A stretch of 41,162 bases of DNA from an uncultured Erysipelotrichaceae bacterium (GCA_902775735.1 CACYNH010000032.1:1-41162); one strand, 5' to 3'; positions 16,455 through 23,892 are shown, counted from the stretch's first letter. Translations and numbers: made by a program. Notes: a model not told the origin generated them from the letters alone.

Positions 16455-16724
16455 TTACAGTTTGAACTTTCTTACAGAGCTGGTGGTCAGATCATCATCG
16501 GACAGTCCTTCAATCTCGTTCAGTGTTTCTGCACTTTCTTCATCAGAGGCTTCTTTAACATTCACGCTCAGCCGGTAAAAAGGATCTTTATGCAGTTTTT
16601 CAAGGTATTCGTGAACTGCTTCTGTAATGATTTCTGTCATTGTGGTGTTATACACGGACGCGGCTTCTCTGACCTCATAAATATCAGTTTCGTCCATTTT
16701 AAAATTCAACGCTCCTTTAGCCAT
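16455..16724 (-). CDS. Antitoxin of a RelE/ParE-type pair (RHH-like)
   Basis: An 89-residue acidic protein. Residues 4-45 (ALNFKMDETDIYEVREAASVYNTTMTEIITEAVHEYL) fit a ribbon-helix-helix DNA-binding domain; the C-terminal half (SVNVKEASDEESAETLNEIEGLSDDDL) is acidic and probably wraps the toxin. GGAGGTGG precedes the ATG. A perfect inverted repeat lies 22-37 nt upstream of the start, the expected autoregulation site. Confidence 0.82.
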   Translation of the reverse strand: MAKGALNFKMDETDIYEVREAASVYNTTMTEIITEAVHEYLEKLHKDPFYRLSVNVKEASDEESAETLNEIEGLSDDDLTTSSVRKFKL

Positions 16725-16745
16725 GTTTCCACCTCCATCAATTGA

Positions 16746-16768
16746 ATTGCACTATTGCAATGATTATA
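16746..16768 (-). promoter_or_regulatory. Toxin-antitoxin promoter and operator
   Basis: ATTGCA-CTAT-TGCAAT (16746-16761) is a perfect 6+6 inverted repeat. A minus-strand TATAAT at 16763-16768 lies immediately upstream of it, so a bound antitoxin would cover the transcription start. A second short palindrome, ATTAC-A-GTAAT at 16786-16796, falls where the -35 would be. Confidence 0.6.
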
Positions 16769-16796
16769 TTTCAGGTATTACGTATATTACAGTAAT

Positions 16797-17070
16797 GATC
16801 AAAACAGGAGAACTCAGGTCGCACATTTTCCGGCTGCTGACGTGCAGGATTTGCACATTCCTCTTAAAAATGTGCATCTCTATGTCTGAGAACGAAAACA
16901 GGCTCATTTCCGAACCTGTCTTTTGAAAGAGGAGATTATTTCAGAGATTACTCAGCCATTAAGATTTCGGCTTGTTTCAGAAAATAATAAGTTAAGCGGA
17001 TAATCTCCTGCCGGTATCCGGATAAGCAGCACCATTTCCTGAAAGAAGCAGACAATCACATCAGCACAAC
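16797..17070. other. Gene-poor stretch with inverted repeats
   Basis: No convincing protein gene. The stretch holds a direct repeat GCACATT (16821-16827 and 16853-16859), a perfect 8-bp inverted repeat TGCACATT/AATGTGCA (16852-16859 and 16869-16876), and a weaker ACAGG/CCTGT hairpin ending in TCTTTT (about 16898-16924) that could be a plus-strand terminator. A short minus-strand open frame at 16952-17137 has no ribosome-binding site and no recognisable motif. Confidence 0.4.
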
Positions 17071-17097
17071 AAAAAACAGGTATACGAAAATACCTGT
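17071..17097 (-). terminator. Terminator downstream of the transposase remnant
   Basis: On the minus strand ACAGGTAT-TTTCGT-ATACCTGT is a perfect 8-bp stem followed by TTTTTT. It lies about 46 nt after the stop of the leftward frame at 17143. Confidence 0.8.
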
Positions 17098-17142
17098 CAG
17101 ACCAGAAATGTATTAGGAATATCAAAGAGCGCTCCAATCTGT

Positions 17143-18000
17143 TTACACATAGCCCAGCAGTTCAAGAAACGGCGGATGACATCTGCCCATCATCAGTTCT
17201 GCCGGGCTTTTTACTGTTCTGCCCTTGATACTCCGCCGGTATTTCCGGGTATTGATATAGAGCTGTATCAATTCGCAAAATGGTCCTGAAAGCACATGCT
17301 TTGCATTGATGTATGGCCGGATCTTCTGGTTTGTATTCTCAACAAGACTTGAGGCTCTGACAGTCCCTTCAATCAGTATGCGGATATCATCTCTGACAAT
17401 TTCATAAAGATCTTCTTTCCCTTCTTCGTAAAGCGTTATGAATATCGCTTCTTCAAGTTCGTAATAGACATCCGTATTCTTTCTGTATCCGCACAAACGA
17501 TAGATATCATTCACAACACTGACCGGAATGTTGTAGTCTTCCGCCAGTTCCATAAGGTCCGACTCCAGTCTCCTGATAAATCCAAGTGCCGCATCTTTTT
17601 CTATCCGCTCACTCAACCGGTGCAGTGCTTTCCGCAATGCGTTATACCGTTTCCACTTCCGTGTCATATAGGATCTTCTGACTGCGGCGGGGTCTTTTGA
17701 AGTGCCGCGGCATTCTTCTTTGACTGTTTCGTTCAGTGAGGGGATCATCCTGAGCATCTCATCAATACTCTGGCGCACACATTCAAGAATCAGACTGTGT
17801 GAATAGCCGCAGAAACCAAAACAGGAACGGATCATTCCGTAACATAATTCAACCCTGTCGTATACCGGCAATACTTCCTGCAGTTCCTTCTGCACCTCCT
17901 CAAGCTTTTTCACCGACTTTTTATGAATCCTCTGACCGCTGACGCTGATCAGAAGCTGTTCTTCTTCTGTGATCAGGGACATTCTGCTCACCATTCTCAT
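17143..18000 (-). pseudogene. Probable C-terminal remnant of a DDE transposase
   Basis: A 285-residue open frame. The last 75 residues (ASSLVENTNQKIRPYINAKH, then YINTRKYRRSIKGRTVKSPAELMMGRCHPPFLELLGYV) match a C-terminal signature of some DDE-type IS transposases, where the Glu of S-x-VEN is the third acidic residue. The preceding part is helical and charged (RRSYMTRKWKRYNALRKALHRLSERIEKD). Those transposases are usually over 400 residues and no N-terminal HTH or first catalytic Asp block is evident here. The start codons at 18000 and nearby lack a Shine-Dalgarno site, and no terminal inverted repeats were recognised. A diverged, 5'-truncated copy is the best reading; an independent host gene cannot be excluded. 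Confidence 0.5.
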
Positions 18001-18395
18001 TCAAAGATGCAGGCCTTCCGGATTATTTGTGCAGTTGGTCCGGATTTCAAATGCACATCGTTCGGATTCTACAGTTCATTTTTCTTCCTCCTGTTTCTGA
18101 TTTCGCACAGCTGCTGTCTGAGTATGAATTGCTCTGCATGGTCTCACGGTCTGCGCGTCTGAAAGCTTCCGCTTTCATTCTGATGATTCTATGCCGGCAG
18201 ATGATCAAAAAATAACGGCAGCAATCCGTAAATACCCTTCCGGCTCAGTGAATGTCATGTAAGAACCGGTAAGCAGAAACTAATATAAAATATAAATGAA
18301 TTGTTCAACTTTGGCGCCCATATGTCCAAATTTTTAAGAACCCTTCTTTCGTTCTGTCCTTTTGCGGTGAAAACAGACGCAAAGATGAAAAGACT
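18001..18395. other. Gene-poor stretch upstream of the transposase remnant
   Basis: Short broken frames only. A minus-strand piece starting around 18180 reads MKAEAFRRADRETMQSNSYSD and soon stops, perhaps decayed coding sequence of the transposase or of an interrupted gene. No tRNA, terminator or long repeat was recognised. Confidence 0.3.
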
Positions 18396-18427
18396 GTGAA
18401 AACACTGGAAACTCCGCTTTCCGTCAT

Positions 18428-18433
18428 TATAAT
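18428..18433 (+). promoter_or_regulatory. -10 box just before the HTH-like gene
   Basis: A consensus TATAAT ends 7 nt before ATG 18441, which would put transcription start at or next to the start codon. No good -35 was found 16-18 nt upstream. Confidence 0.4.
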
Positions 18434-18440
18434 GGGGCCC

Positions 18441-18923
18441 ATGACAATTTTCCTGAGCGCAGATCCAAAAAAAGAATACAGAGAAGAAGGCTGGCAGATT
18501 CCTCACTTCGGTGGGAAAAGCCTGGGGCCGCTTTCCTTATTTGAATATGAAGAGGAGTTCACCGGACTTGACCGGCTGCTGGTGAAATATGCCCGCAATG
18601 AGTTCCAGAATACCCTGTTCCGCATGATTGACGAAAGGCACTTGAAGGACTCACAGGTATACAGGCTGGCTGACGTCTACAGAAGATACTTCTCAAAAAT
18701 CAGAAACGGAATGATTCCGAAGAAGAATACCGTAATCGCTCTTGCACTCGCGATGCGGCTGAGCATGGAGGAAACAGAAGAACTGCTTTACTCCGCAGGC
18801 TATGTTCTGACGGACTTCCGCCACACCGATATTGTCATCAGATACTGCATCCGCAGAAGGATTTACAGACTGGACGATGTCAATGAACTGCTGGAAAACT
18901 ATGGTCTTGCGAAGCTCAGATGA
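18441..18923 (+). CDS. Small HTH-like protein of an uncharacterised Firmicute family
   Basis: 160 residues from ATG 18441; a GTG at 18396 and ATG 18432 are alternative in-frame starts, none with a good Shine-Dalgarno site. The C-terminal 100 residues (FRMIDERHLKDSQVYRLADVYRRYFSKIRNG, NTVIALALAMRLSMEETEELLYSAGYVLT, DIVIRYCIRRRIYRLDDVNELLENYG) resemble an HTH-like module that I recall as a recurring C-terminal domain in Firmicutes, often attached to macro-type or other enzymatic domains. Here it stands almost alone behind a short N-terminal segment (GWQIPHFGGKSLGPLSLFEYEEEF). DNA binding or a role in signalling is possible; function is unknown. It lies between the transposase remnant and sepF. 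Confidence 0.6.
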   Translation: MTIFLSADPKKEYREEGWQIPHFGGKSLGPLSLFEYEEEFTGLDRLLVKYARNEFQNTLFRMIDERHLKDSQVYRLADVYRRYFSKIRNGMIPKKNTVIALALAMRLSMEETEELLYSAGYVLTDFRHTDIVIRYCIRRRIYRLDDVNELLENYGLAKLR

Positions 18924-18992
18924 AAATGTCGCCGTAAATACGACCATTTTGAATTCAATATTATATAAACTGCAGTTACGGAGGTAATGATC

Positions 18993-19367
18993 ATGAGTTT
19001 TGTTGAGTCAATCATCCATTTAGTCACTGTCGAAGAACCTGACGATGAAGAAGAAAAAGAAGAAACAGTGCAGGCAAAGGAAGCCGAAAAGGCCAACGGA
19101 CCGCGGACCGCTTTAATTCCCTGCCACATTTCCCTGTTTTCCCCCTGTGTCTTTGAAGATGTCTCGAAGATTTCGGAGTTTCTCAAAACGCCCGGCACCG
19201 CCGCGGTGATCAGCGCCGCCCGCATGAGCAAAGAGGAAGCGCAGAGGCTGGTCGATTTTATGCACGGAGCGATGTATATGACCTCAGGAAAGATCGTAAA
19301 GATCGGCAGCGACGAGTATCTCTGCGCCCACAGCGCAGGAATGATCAATGAGAAACTGCGGGCATGA
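18993..19367 (+). CDS. sepF: Cell division protein SepF
   Basis: 124 residues from ATG 18993, which has CGGAGGT (18979-18985) at proper spacing; the ATG at 18987 is too close to it. The N-terminus MSFVESIIHLVTVEE is a short amphipathic membrane anchor, followed by an acidic linker (DDEEEKEET). Residues about 45-120 are the SepF core: VFEDVSKISEFLKTPGTAAVISAARMSKEEAQRLVDFMHGAMYMTSGKIVKIGSDEYLCAHS. SepF bundles and tethers FtsZ at the division site. It usually lies in the ylm/dcw cluster but is a lone gene here. Confidence 0.9.
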   Translation: MSFVESIIHLVTVEEPDDEEEKEETVQAKEAEKANGPRTALIPCHISLFSPCVFEDVSKISEFLKTPGTAAVISAARMSKEEAQRLVDFMHGAMYMTSGKIVKIGSDEYLCAHSAGMINEKLRA

Positions 19368-19384
19368 TGTGATCAGATTAAGAA

Positions 19385-19410
19385 AAAAAGTCCTGACGGA
19401 CTTTTTCAGG
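19385..19410. terminator. Terminator after sepF
   Basis: AAAAAGTCC (19385-19393) pairs with GGACTTTTT (19398-19406) around TGAC. The A/T flanks make it functional in both directions, so it can end sepF (plus) and the tRNA-Gly transcript (minus). Confidence 0.85.
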
Positions 19411-19413
19411 CTA

Positions 19414-19487
19414 TGGAGCGGCGTACGGGAATCGGACCCGCGTATCAAGCTTGGGAAGCTGGCATTCTACCATTGAATCAACGCCGC
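19414..19487 (-). tRNA. tRNA-Gly (anticodon CCC)
   Basis: A complete cloverleaf on the minus strand: acceptor GCGGCGT/ACGCCGC, D-arm ATTC-AATGGTA-GAAT, anticodon loop TTCCCAA (CCC), T-arm GCGGG-TCCGATT-CCCGT, discriminator T and encoded CCA. The anticodon stem has one C-U mismatch (CCAGC/GCTTG). It reads GGG codons. Confidence 0.92.
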
Positions 19488-19550
19488 GTTGCACAGATGA
19501 TTATACAACTGATTGCCGGAATAGACCAGTGCAAGAAAATCATAAGGTCG

Positions 19551-19559
19551 TGATATAAT
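19551..19559 (+). promoter_or_regulatory. Extended -10 promoter of mutY
   Basis: TGATATAAT is a consensus extended -10 that ends 8 nt before ATG 19568. The predicted transcript would have at most a few leader bases. Confidence 0.55.
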
Positions 19560-19567
19560 CCCGGCAT

Positions 19568-20647
19568 ATGGGTAATGAAGGATTTACCGTTACAGAAGCG
19601 ATCAGGATCTGTGAATGGTATGAGAAAAACAAAAGAAGTTTCCCCTGGCGCGATACAGGCAATCCTTATGATGTGTGGCTGAGTGAGATCATGCTGCAGC
19701 AGACAAGGATTGAGGTGGTCAGAAGAAGATTCCTGCAGTTCAAAGAGGAACTGCCTGATGTTCAGGCTGTATCGCAGTGTGAGGATGACCGGCTGATGCG
19801 TTTATGGGAAGGCATGGGCTATTACTCAAGAGCGCGCAATCTAAAAAAATGCGCACAGGCATTGATGAAGGATTATAACGGGGAATTTCCCCGTGATGAG
19901 ACATTGTTAAAGAAACTTCCCGGAATAGGTCCCTATACAGCCGGAGCGATCGCCTCGATCTGCTTCGATCTTGCGGTGCCGGCGGTGGATGGCAATGTCC
20001 TGCGGGTGGTGCACAGACTTCTCGCCATTCCTGACGATGTCCGGGATCCTTCTTCCGTGAAAAATGTTCAGAATATGCTGAGGCCTGTTCTTGCGGATGA
20101 AAAGATCAAAGCCGGAACACTGAGCCAGGCGCTCATGGAGCTGGGCGAAGTGATCTGCCTTCCTAACGGTTCCCCTCTTTGTGAGCAGTGTCCATGGCGT
20201 GATTCATGCAGAGCGCATCTGGAAAACCTGACGGACAGGATTCCGTTCAGATCAGCGAACAAAAAACGCACCGTTCAGGAAAGAACGGTTCTGATCATCC
20301 GCGACGGAAGCCGGTTCCTGATGAACAAACGGGGCGAAAGCGGTCTTCTGGCAGGTCTCTATGAGTTTTACGGCATTGAAGCGTTTCTTGATGAGAAGAA
20401 GGCACTTGAAGAAGTCAGAATGCTTGGCTTAAGTCCTTTGCGGATCAGGGCACTGCCGGATTCAAAGCACATCTTCACCCACCGGGAATGGCACATGAAA
20501 GCCTTTGAGATCATGGTGGAGGACGCTTCCGGCTTCCATGGCGATTCGCTGTTTCTGGTCACAAAAAAGGAACTGGAGTCGCTCGCAGTTCCTTCCGCTT
20601 TCAGAGTTTACACAGACTGGTACGCGCTGCGCGGGGAATCATTCTGA
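19568..20647 (+). CDS. mutY: A/G-specific adenine glycosylase MutY
   Basis: 359 residues. It removes adenine mispaired with 8-oxoguanine. Visible marks are WYEKNKRSFPWR, the catalytic Glu in SEIMLQQT (E40), the helix-hairpin-helix LKKLPGIGPYTAGAIAS, the catalytic Asp in VPAVDGNVLRVVHRL (D141), and the iron-sulfur cysteines C197-x7-C205-x2-C208-x5-C214. Residues about 230-359 are the NUDIX-like domain that recognises 8-oxoG. No Shine-Dalgarno site precedes the ATG, and the extended -10 lies directly upstream. Its last 9 bases overlap the convergent DUF262 gene. Confidence 0.95.
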   Translation: MGNEGFTVTEAIRICEWYEKNKRSFPWRDTGNPYDVWLSEIMLQQTRIEVVRRRFLQFKEELPDVQAVSQCEDDRLMRLWEGMGYYSRARNLKKCAQALMKDYNGEFPRDETLLKKLPGIGPYTAGAIASICFDLAVPAVDGNVLRVVHRLLAIPDDVRDPSSVKNVQNMLRPVLADEKIKAGTLSQALMELGEVICLPNGSPLCEQCPWRDSCRAHLENLTDRIPFRSANKKRTVQERTVLIIRDGSRFLMNKRGESGLLAGLYEFYGIEAFLDEKKALEEVRMLGLSPLRIRALPDSKHIFTHREWHMKAFEIMVEDASGFHGDSLFLVTKKELESLAVPSAFRVYTDWYALRGESF

Positions 20648-22894
20648 TTCCGTGGCCGCTGCCGGTTTTTTCTTTGCCCGGAACACGCGTTTTTCTGTTT
20701 TTCCCTTTTCTGTTTTTTCTTCCGGTTTTACCGGCTGTTTCTTCTTCGGCGAAGCTTTCCTTGCCGGTTTTTTCACCTGCTTCTTCGCCGCTGTCTTTTT
20801 CTTCGGGGATTTCTTCTCTTCTTTTTTCTCCGCCGGTTTTTCTTCTTCCTGCACACGGCTGAGCGTTGCCCCGTCCTGTTTCCAGGCGTTTTCGTTTTCG
20901 CCGCCTCTGTGCATGAGGAACTGTGCCGCGGTATTGAGATCTTCAAAGACACAGCCCTGGGTGAACTGGACACGGCCGTTTTCAAGGGAATGGAAGTAGC
21001 CTCTTTCATCCAGATCGAGATAGAGCTTGCGCATCTTCTTCATTTCCCGCGGGCTGTATTCCTTCATGATCGAACCGGAGAGCACTTCAATCTTTCCGTC
21101 ATCCAGCTTCATCGCCCTGGCGTTGACGGTAGGCGCATTGAGGGAATAGGTCGGTCTGTCTTCTTCCGCAAGCACGGCAGGCTTTTCCTTGATCGCGTTG
21201 GCGCCGTTATAGGGATAAATGCGGATGATCAGGTCGGTGAGCTCATCGCAGCGTTTCAGAATATCATCCTTGGTCCACTTTCTCTTTTTGAGGATCTCCG
21301 TATTCATGCGGATATGGAGCGTCTTCTGGAGAATCTTCTTCTTATAATTGAAATCCTCGTTGCCCATCTTCGAGTTGTCATAGACAGCGCAGAGAGTGAG
21401 GTTGCCGATGAGGTTGGCATAGAAGGTATATTCATCCTCATCCTTTGTGCCGGAGTTTTTCACCCACCACTCATTTGGATTCTGGGGCATGATGTGCTCA
21501 ATGTTCAGATCTGACGTATCAACTGCGGCGGTGGCGTTGAACATTTCAATTCTTTCCAGCACCGGCCGGATGCACATCAATGAATAGGCGTTAAGTTCCT
21601 TCATCTGGGTGCGCAGCTGATCATCGGTCGGCATTGCCAGCGACTTGCCGCGGTTGTAGGTGATGAGGTTGACCTTCGTCAGGGTCAGGATATCCTGTTT
21701 CCGGTTTCTGGAATGGGCGCTCATGACGGTTCTTAAGAGGGTCGGGAAATATCTGCTCAGTGAGGAGGAGTCATTTCCGCATAACGCCCTTCTTGTGAGA
21801 TAGGAATCAATCAGCCTGATTTCAGCGACCATCATGTTTTCGGAAATCTTTCCTTCATCGAAGAGATGATACATTTCCATTAAGAACGGCGCCGGCATGA
21901 CGGAATCGGATCTTCTGAAATCCGCCAGAGCCTTTTCGATGGCCTGGTTCTCGCTCGGACCGATGTAGATATCATGGTAGTAGCGGCAGTAGCGGTTGAT
22001 TTCGCGGAGCTTGACTTCGGAATCTTCCTGCCAGCTGTTCCAGTAAGCTTTGAAGCCTTCGTAAACATCCCTTCTGTTAAGAAGCTCATAGGTCTTGACC
22101 GCAAGGTAGAAGCGGAAGAACTCTTCAAGCTTTCTGGATTCGGGATAGGCTTCCTCCAGCGGCTGCCAGTACATTTCGTACAATCTTTCCTGCACTTCAT
22201 CCGTATGGTTCATCAGGACATAGTTCCTGATCAGATCGGCTGAAGTGAGCGGCGCGCCGGTGGAGTTGATCGATTCAAAGATCTGCTGGGCGTTGTCGGT
22301 TTCCGAAAGCGGGAACTCAAGAATGTCCAGTCTGGTCAGGGAATCGAGGATTTCCATAAGCGTGTGTCTCTTTGCCAGCTCGCGTATTCTCTTAATGATG
22401 AAGTCATAATTGCGGTAGACGCCGGATTCCTTTTCCTTGCGGGAAAGGTCATTGACGCTTCCGTAGACAAGTCTTGCGTAGACGTCATCGGCGGCGACCG
22501 CAGGCTTTAAGCGCAGGCTTCCCCCTTCACTGGCGTGACGGTTGTAAAGGAAGTAGTCGTCAATCAGACCGGCCGTGGATTTCTCTTTTCTTTCTTCCGC
22601 CACTCTTTTAAGCGCAAGCAGGAAGATAAAGGTGGTGGTCAGTCTCTGCTGTCCGTCAACGATCTGCAGCTGACGGAACATGGCGGAGATTTTGGAATCA
22701 AGGTAAATGATGATTCCGAGAAAATGGGTGGTGGTTCTGTTTTCAATCAGATCTTCCAGATCACTCATAAAACGCGCGGTCTCCTTCTGCGGATTCCACG
22801 TGTAGGTTCTCTGGTAGACCGGGATGACGAACTGCGATCCCATTGTTGTCTTTATAAAGTCAGAAATGTTAATCCTGACAGGCTGTCTCAGCAT
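20639..22894 (-). CDS. GmrSD-like DUF262/DUF1524/DUF4357 protein with lysine-rich tail
   Basis: A 751-residue protein. Residues 10-240 are DUF262: IPVYQRTYTW (24-33) and the hallmark QIVDGQQRLTTT (77-88), a ParB-like nucleotide site. Residues about 400-560 are DUF1524, an HNH-type nuclease domain with NIEHIMPQNPNEWW (464-477) and LIGNLTLCAVYDNSKMGN. Residues about 600-672 resemble DUF4357 (SGSIMKEYSPREMKK to CVFEDLNTAAQFLMHR). Residues 683-751 are a disordered tail about one-third lysine with SPKKK repeats. Family members include the type IV restriction enzyme GmrSD, which cuts modified phage DNA. No methylase or other defence gene adjoins it, so a defence role is inferred. AAAGGA precedes the ATG. 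Confidence 0.85.
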   Translation of the reverse strand: MLRQPVRINISDFIKTTMGSQFVIPVYQRTYTWNPQKETARFMSDLEDLIENRTTTHFLGIIIYLDSKISAMFRQLQIVDGQQRLTTTFIFLLALKRVAEERKEKSTAGLIDDYFLYNRHASEGGSLRLKPAVAADDVYARLVYGSVNDLSRKEKESGVYRNYDFIIKRIRELAKRHTLMEILDSLTRLDILEFPLSETDNAQQIFESINSTGAPLTSADLIRNYVLMNHTDEVQERLYEMYWQPLEEAYPESRKLEEFFRFYLAVKTYELLNRRDVYEGFKAYWNSWQEDSEVKLREINRYCRYYHDIYIGPSENQAIEKALADFRRSDSVMPAPFLMEMYHLFDEGKISENMMVAEIRLIDSYLTRRALCGNDSSSLSRYFPTLLRTVMSAHSRNRKQDILTLTKVNLITYNRGKSLAMPTDDQLRTQMKELNAYSLMCIRPVLERIEMFNATAAVDTSDLNIEHIMPQNPNEWWVKNSGTKDEDEYTFYANLIGNLTLCAVYDNSKMGNEDFNYKKKILQKTLHIRMNTEILKKRKWTKDDILKRCDELTDLIIRIYPYNGANAIKEKPAVLAEEDRPTYSLNAPTVNARAMKLDDGKIEVLSGSIMKEYSPREMKKMRKLYLDLDERGYFHSLENGRVQFTQGCVFEDLNTAAQFLMHRGGENENAWKQDGATLSRVQEEEKPAEKKEEKKSPKKKTAAKKQVKKPARKASPKKKQPVKPEEKTEKGKTEKRVFRAKKKPAAATESE

Positions 22895-22921
22895 AAATCA
22901 ATCCTTTCGGTATTCCGGGAT

Positions 22922-22930
22922 ATTATAGCA
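22922..22930 (-). promoter_or_regulatory. Extended -10 promoter of the DUF262 gene
   Basis: TGCTATAAT on the minus strand, 27 nt before the ATG at 22894 and inside the short gap after the YdcF-like gene. It suggests that the nuclease-like gene has its own transcript with a normal leader. Confidence 0.6.
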
Positions 22931-22949
22931 TACATGCAAAGTTCCCACA

Positions 22950-23564
22950 TTACGGCAGCATGCCCAGCAGCCGCACCATCCTGTAGACAAGCAGTGTCCA
23001 TGTCTCCCTCCATAAGAAAGGCAGCTGGGTGGACAGGGTGATATAGCGGGTTGTGGCAGTCGGGGAACTGTAAGCTTCGATGCCGTTGTCCTTTGCCATT
23101 TCCATCGCCCTTTTCATATGCAGGGGATCACTGACAATGATGGCTGTCTCAAAACCGTGTTCATCCATGATCTCCCGGGAATACTTCATATTCTCATAGG
23201 TGACGGAGGAATCCTCCTCAAGCAGAATCGCCCACTCGGGGATCCCGATTTCCACCGCATACTGCGCCGCGATCCAGGCGTCCGACACATGATTGCCTTC
23301 GGCGACCCCGCCGGTCAGGATGACTGTGTCGGCATAGCCTTCATTGAACAATTGGGCCGCGTGGTTGATGCGCTCGGCAAAAACGGGAGTCACGCCGCTT
23401 TCATAGGCAGCCGCTCCCAAAACAATAATGACATCCGCTTCCTGTCTCTCGTCCCTGTTGCCATAGGCCCATATATCGGCTCCGGTGGCGATGATCAATA
23501 CAATGATCAGCGCGAGAATGGTCCGGATCAGCGGAAATTTCTTCTTTTTCTTATTCACAGGCAC
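22950..23564 (-). CDS. YdcF/SanA-like DUF218 membrane-anchored protein
   Basis: 204 residues starting at GTG 23564. KKKKKFPLIRTILALIIVLIIATGADIWAYG is a basic N-terminus and one membrane segment (about 11-32). The rest is the DUF218 Rossmann-like domain: ADVIIVLGAAAYESGVTPVFAERINHAAQLF, TVILTGGVAEGNHVSDAWIAAQYAV, EEDSSVTYENMKYSREIM and IIVSDPLHMKRAMEMAK. Family members such as SanA and YdcF are linked to envelope integrity, with no firmly known reaction. A TATAAT at 23579-23584 (minus) lies only 14 nt before the GTG and no Shine-Dalgarno site is visible, so start choice is uncertain. Confidence 0.82.
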   Translation of the reverse strand: MPVNKKKKKFPLIRTILALIIVLIIATGADIWAYGNRDERQEADVIIVLGAAAYESGVTPVFAERINHAAQLFNEGYADTVILTGGVAEGNHVSDAWIAAQYAVEIGIPEWAILLEEDSSVTYENMKYSREIMDEHGFETAIIVSDPLHMKRAMEMAKDNGIEAYSSPTATTRYITLSTQLPFLWRETWTLLVYRMVRLLGMLP

Positions 23565-23640
23565 TGCACAATCATACCATTATATGGTTGATAAATATTT
23601 GAAACTTTCGTGAATTGGAGCGGTTCACACACATCAGATG

Positions 23641-23697
23641 TGCCGGATCCGGCAATTAAAGAAATTAGAAACTTTTTTAAAAAAAGTGTTGCAACAC
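23641..23697. repeat. Three consecutive palindromes before the tRNA promoter
   Basis: TGCCGGATCCGGCA (23641-23654) is a perfect 14-nt palindrome. ACTTTTTT/AAAAAAGT (23671-23687) is an A/T palindrome, and GTGTTGCAACAC (23686-23697) is a perfect 12-nt palindrome containing the likely -35 of the tRNA promoter. They lie in the divergent gap between the YdcF-like gene and tRNA-Glu. Confidence 0.6.
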
Positions 23698-23717
23698 CCC
23701 CTCCCCCGTGCTAGTAT
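23689..23717 (+). promoter_or_regulatory. Promoter of the tRNA-Glu/tRNA-Trp unit
   Basis: TTGCAA (23689-23694) and TAGTAT (23712-23717) are 17 nt apart and the -10 has a TGC extension. Transcription would start about 6 nt before tRNA-Glu. The A/T-rich block just upstream could act as an UP element. Confidence 0.65.
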
Positions 23718-23729
23718 ATGTAGGCACCT

Positions 23730-23803
23730 GGCGCGTTGGTGAAGCGGCTTAACACACCGCCCTTTCACGGCGGCATTCACGGGTTCGAATCCCGTACGCG
23801 TCA
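23730..23803 (+). tRNA. tRNA-Glu (anticodon TTC)
   Basis: Acceptor GGCGCGT/ACGCGTC, anticodon stem CCGCC/GGCGG with loop CTTTCAC (TTC), and T-arm ACGGG-TTCGAAT-CCCGT. It closely resembles Bacillus tRNA-Glu. CCA is not encoded; the gene is followed by CTTTTTT. Confidence 0.94.
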
Positions 23804-23813
23804 CTTTTTTTGT

Positions 23814-23887
23814 AGGGGTATCGTACAATGGTAGTACATCGGTCTCCAAAACCGCTGATGGGAGTTCGATTCTCTCTACCCCTGCCA
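23814..23887 (+). tRNA. tRNA-Trp (anticodon CCA)
   Basis: Acceptor AGGGGTA/TACCCCT, anticodon loop CTCCAAA (CCA) on stem ATCGGT/ACCGCT, T-arm with GTTCGATTC, discriminator G and encoded CCA. It lies 10 nt after tRNA-Glu and is probably co-transcribed with it. Confidence 0.94.
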
Positions 23888-23892
23888 TGAAG

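Noticed and set aside
16952..17137. A 61-codon minus-strand open frame between the antitoxin and the transposase remnant
   Set aside because: No ribosome-binding site, no motif, and it overlaps the terminator at 17071-17097.
19568..20647. The seven-residue spacing between the first two iron-sulfur cysteines of MutY as an anomaly
   Set aside because: The C-x7-C-x2-C-x5-C form appears normal for many Firmicute MutY proteins, so it was not counted as unusual.
20674..20862. Phe/Leu-rich plus-strand open frames opposite the DUF262 tail
   Set aside because: They are the antisense of AAA/AAG lysine codons in the basic tail, not a membrane protein.
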